Made by a program: the position numbers and the translations under genes. A DNA stretch of 64,000 nt from Prado023 sp963706875 (GTDB taxonomy: Bacteria > Actinomycetota > Actinomycetes > S36-B12 > CAIYMF01). The notes beneath the pieces were generated by a model that ran no database searches, had not been told where the DNA came from, and saw nothing but the letters and a program-made list of their open reading frames with translations. The DNA lies in assembly GCA_963706875.1 (NCBI GenBank), contig CAVPNW010000016.1:186001-250000 (forward strand). Direction: 5' to 3'. Every line of letters starts with the position of its first letter. The first letter of the stretch is position 1. Positions 63,481 through 64,000 of the stretch are shown here, piece by piece.

Positions 63481-64000
63481 GGGGTGCCCGACTCCGATCC
63501 CGAGCCTGCCTGCTCCAGCTCGGCGATGAACCGGTCGACCGTGGCACGAGCACGCTCGTCGTCAGTCAGGCTCTCCCCCACGATCTTGCTCGCCAGTTGC
63601 AGGGCGAGGTCACCGACGTCGCGCTGCAGGGATCCGACGGCAGCGTCGCGCTCCGCCTGGATCTGGGCGTCGGCCCGCGCAGCCACGGCAGCCGCGGCGG
63701 TCACGGCCTCAGCCTTCGCGGCGTTGACGATCTCGCCACCCTCGCTGTGCGCCGCCGTGCGGATCGCGGCCGCCTCCTTGGTGGCCGACTCCAGCTGCTC
63801 GGAGTAGGCGTCCCGGCTGCGTGCGGCCTCGGCCTGCATGACCTTGGCCTTCTCGATGCCGCCCTCGATCTTCTCGGCACGCTCCGCGGTGACCCTGTTG
63901 AAGGTCGGCAGGACGTACTTCCAGAACATGAGCAGCAGGATCACGAACGAGATCGTGCCCCAGATGATGTCGTACGGCGCCGGGATGAGCGGGTTGGGCT
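63477..64000 (-). CDS. atpF: ATP synthase Fo subunit b (5' end cut by window)
   Basis: About 173 residues visible. The frame runs to the window edge and begins PNPLIPAPYDIIWGTISFVILLLMFWKYVLPTFNRV, the single membrane helix of subunit b with its usual Asn-Pro-Leu lead. Then comes a long Ala/Glu/Arg-rich coiled coil (peripheral stalk) ending DRFIAELEQAGSGSESGTP. The true start lies past 64000. Expected partners atpB and atpE must be further upstream. Confidence 0.95.
   Translation of the reverse strand, partial: PNPLIPAPYDIIWGTISFVILLLMFWKYVLPTFNRVTAERAEKIEGGIEKAKVMQAEAARSRDAYSEQLESATKEAAAIRTAAHSEGGEIVNAAKAEAVTAAAAVAARADAQIQAERDAAVGSLQRDVGDLALQLASKIVGESLTDDERARATVDRFIAELEQAGSGSESGTP

Noticed and set aside
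60331..63807. 1158-codon open frame antisense to the ATP synthase genes
   Set aside because: A high-G+C artefact: the reverse strand encodes intact atpG, atpA and atpH with family motifs, and the antisense product is a low-complexity Arg/Asp/Val/Gly string with no recognisable domain.

Overview
This window comes from a high-G+C Gram-positive bacterium of the class Actinomycetes. The evidence is the strong third-position G/C bias, frequent GTG starts, and three gene neighbourhoods that follow the Mycobacterium/Streptomyces order. These are pgsA-patA-pimA-x-pdxS (positions 1-5.4 kb), gcvP-resR-bifunctional nuclease-ftsR-FHA-gcvH-DUF881-sbp-DUF881-CDP-alcohol transferase (9-20 kb), and glgE-glgB-thioredoxin-thiolase-epimerase-nucS-murA-pduO-atp (30-64 kb, the Rv1304-Rv1327 order of M. 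tuberculosis with insertions). The genus cannot be fixed from the sequence. I saw no rRNA, tRNA, CRISPR array, phage or insertion sequence.

Layout. 1-5.4 kb: pyridoxal phosphate synthase, a DUF3048 lipoprotein and the phosphatidylinositol mannoside genes. 5.5-9 kb: EF-G-like GTPase, a hotdog-fold protein and a HAD phosphatase. 9-20 kb: glycine cleavage (gcvP, gcvH), two MerR regulators, an FHA protein, a DUF881/Sbp membrane cluster, a nucleotidyltransferase/phosphomannomutase-like fusion and a cardiolipin-synthase-type enzyme. 22-40 kb: an alpha-glucan and trehalose block (glgX, GH1 glucosidase, CUT1 sugar transporter with LacI regulator, glgE, glgB, treS, otsA, otsB). 40-56 kb: an acyl-CoA carbon block for the ethylmalonyl-CoA pathway (isobutyryl-CoA-mutase-like subunit, meaB, thiolase, epimerase, ccrA, two 3-hydroxyacyl-CoA dehydrogenases, meaA-type ethylmalonyl-CoA mutase). 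nucS and an orphan AbiEi-like gene lie inside it. 56-64 kb: murA, pduO-type cobalamin adenosyltransferase (which makes the cofactor the mutases need) and the F1 part of ATP synthase, with atpF cut by the window end.

Main observations. (1) Four intergenic copies of an unannotated ~166-bp element at 34778, 51263, 52702 and 57879. Each has four GGGCGGTTC-type arms, two inverted then two direct, at nearly constant offsets of 0/51/95/143. Two copies bracket the AbiEi-like gene. (2) An 18-bp palindrome, 16/18 identical and in the same position over the -10 box, precedes both ccrA and the hbd-meaA operon. This suggests one regulator for the ethylmalonyl-CoA pathway. (3) At least fourteen genes have TAnnnT exactly 6 or 7 nt before an ATG/GTG, the layout of leaderless promoters; this also fixes several starts. 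(4) Two genes (sbp and thl) carry a duplicated ribosome-binding-site/start region. (5) One tandem-domain 3-hydroxyacyl-CoA dehydrogenase has a single-base frameshift. (6) MurA has Asp in place of the fosfomycin-target Cys.
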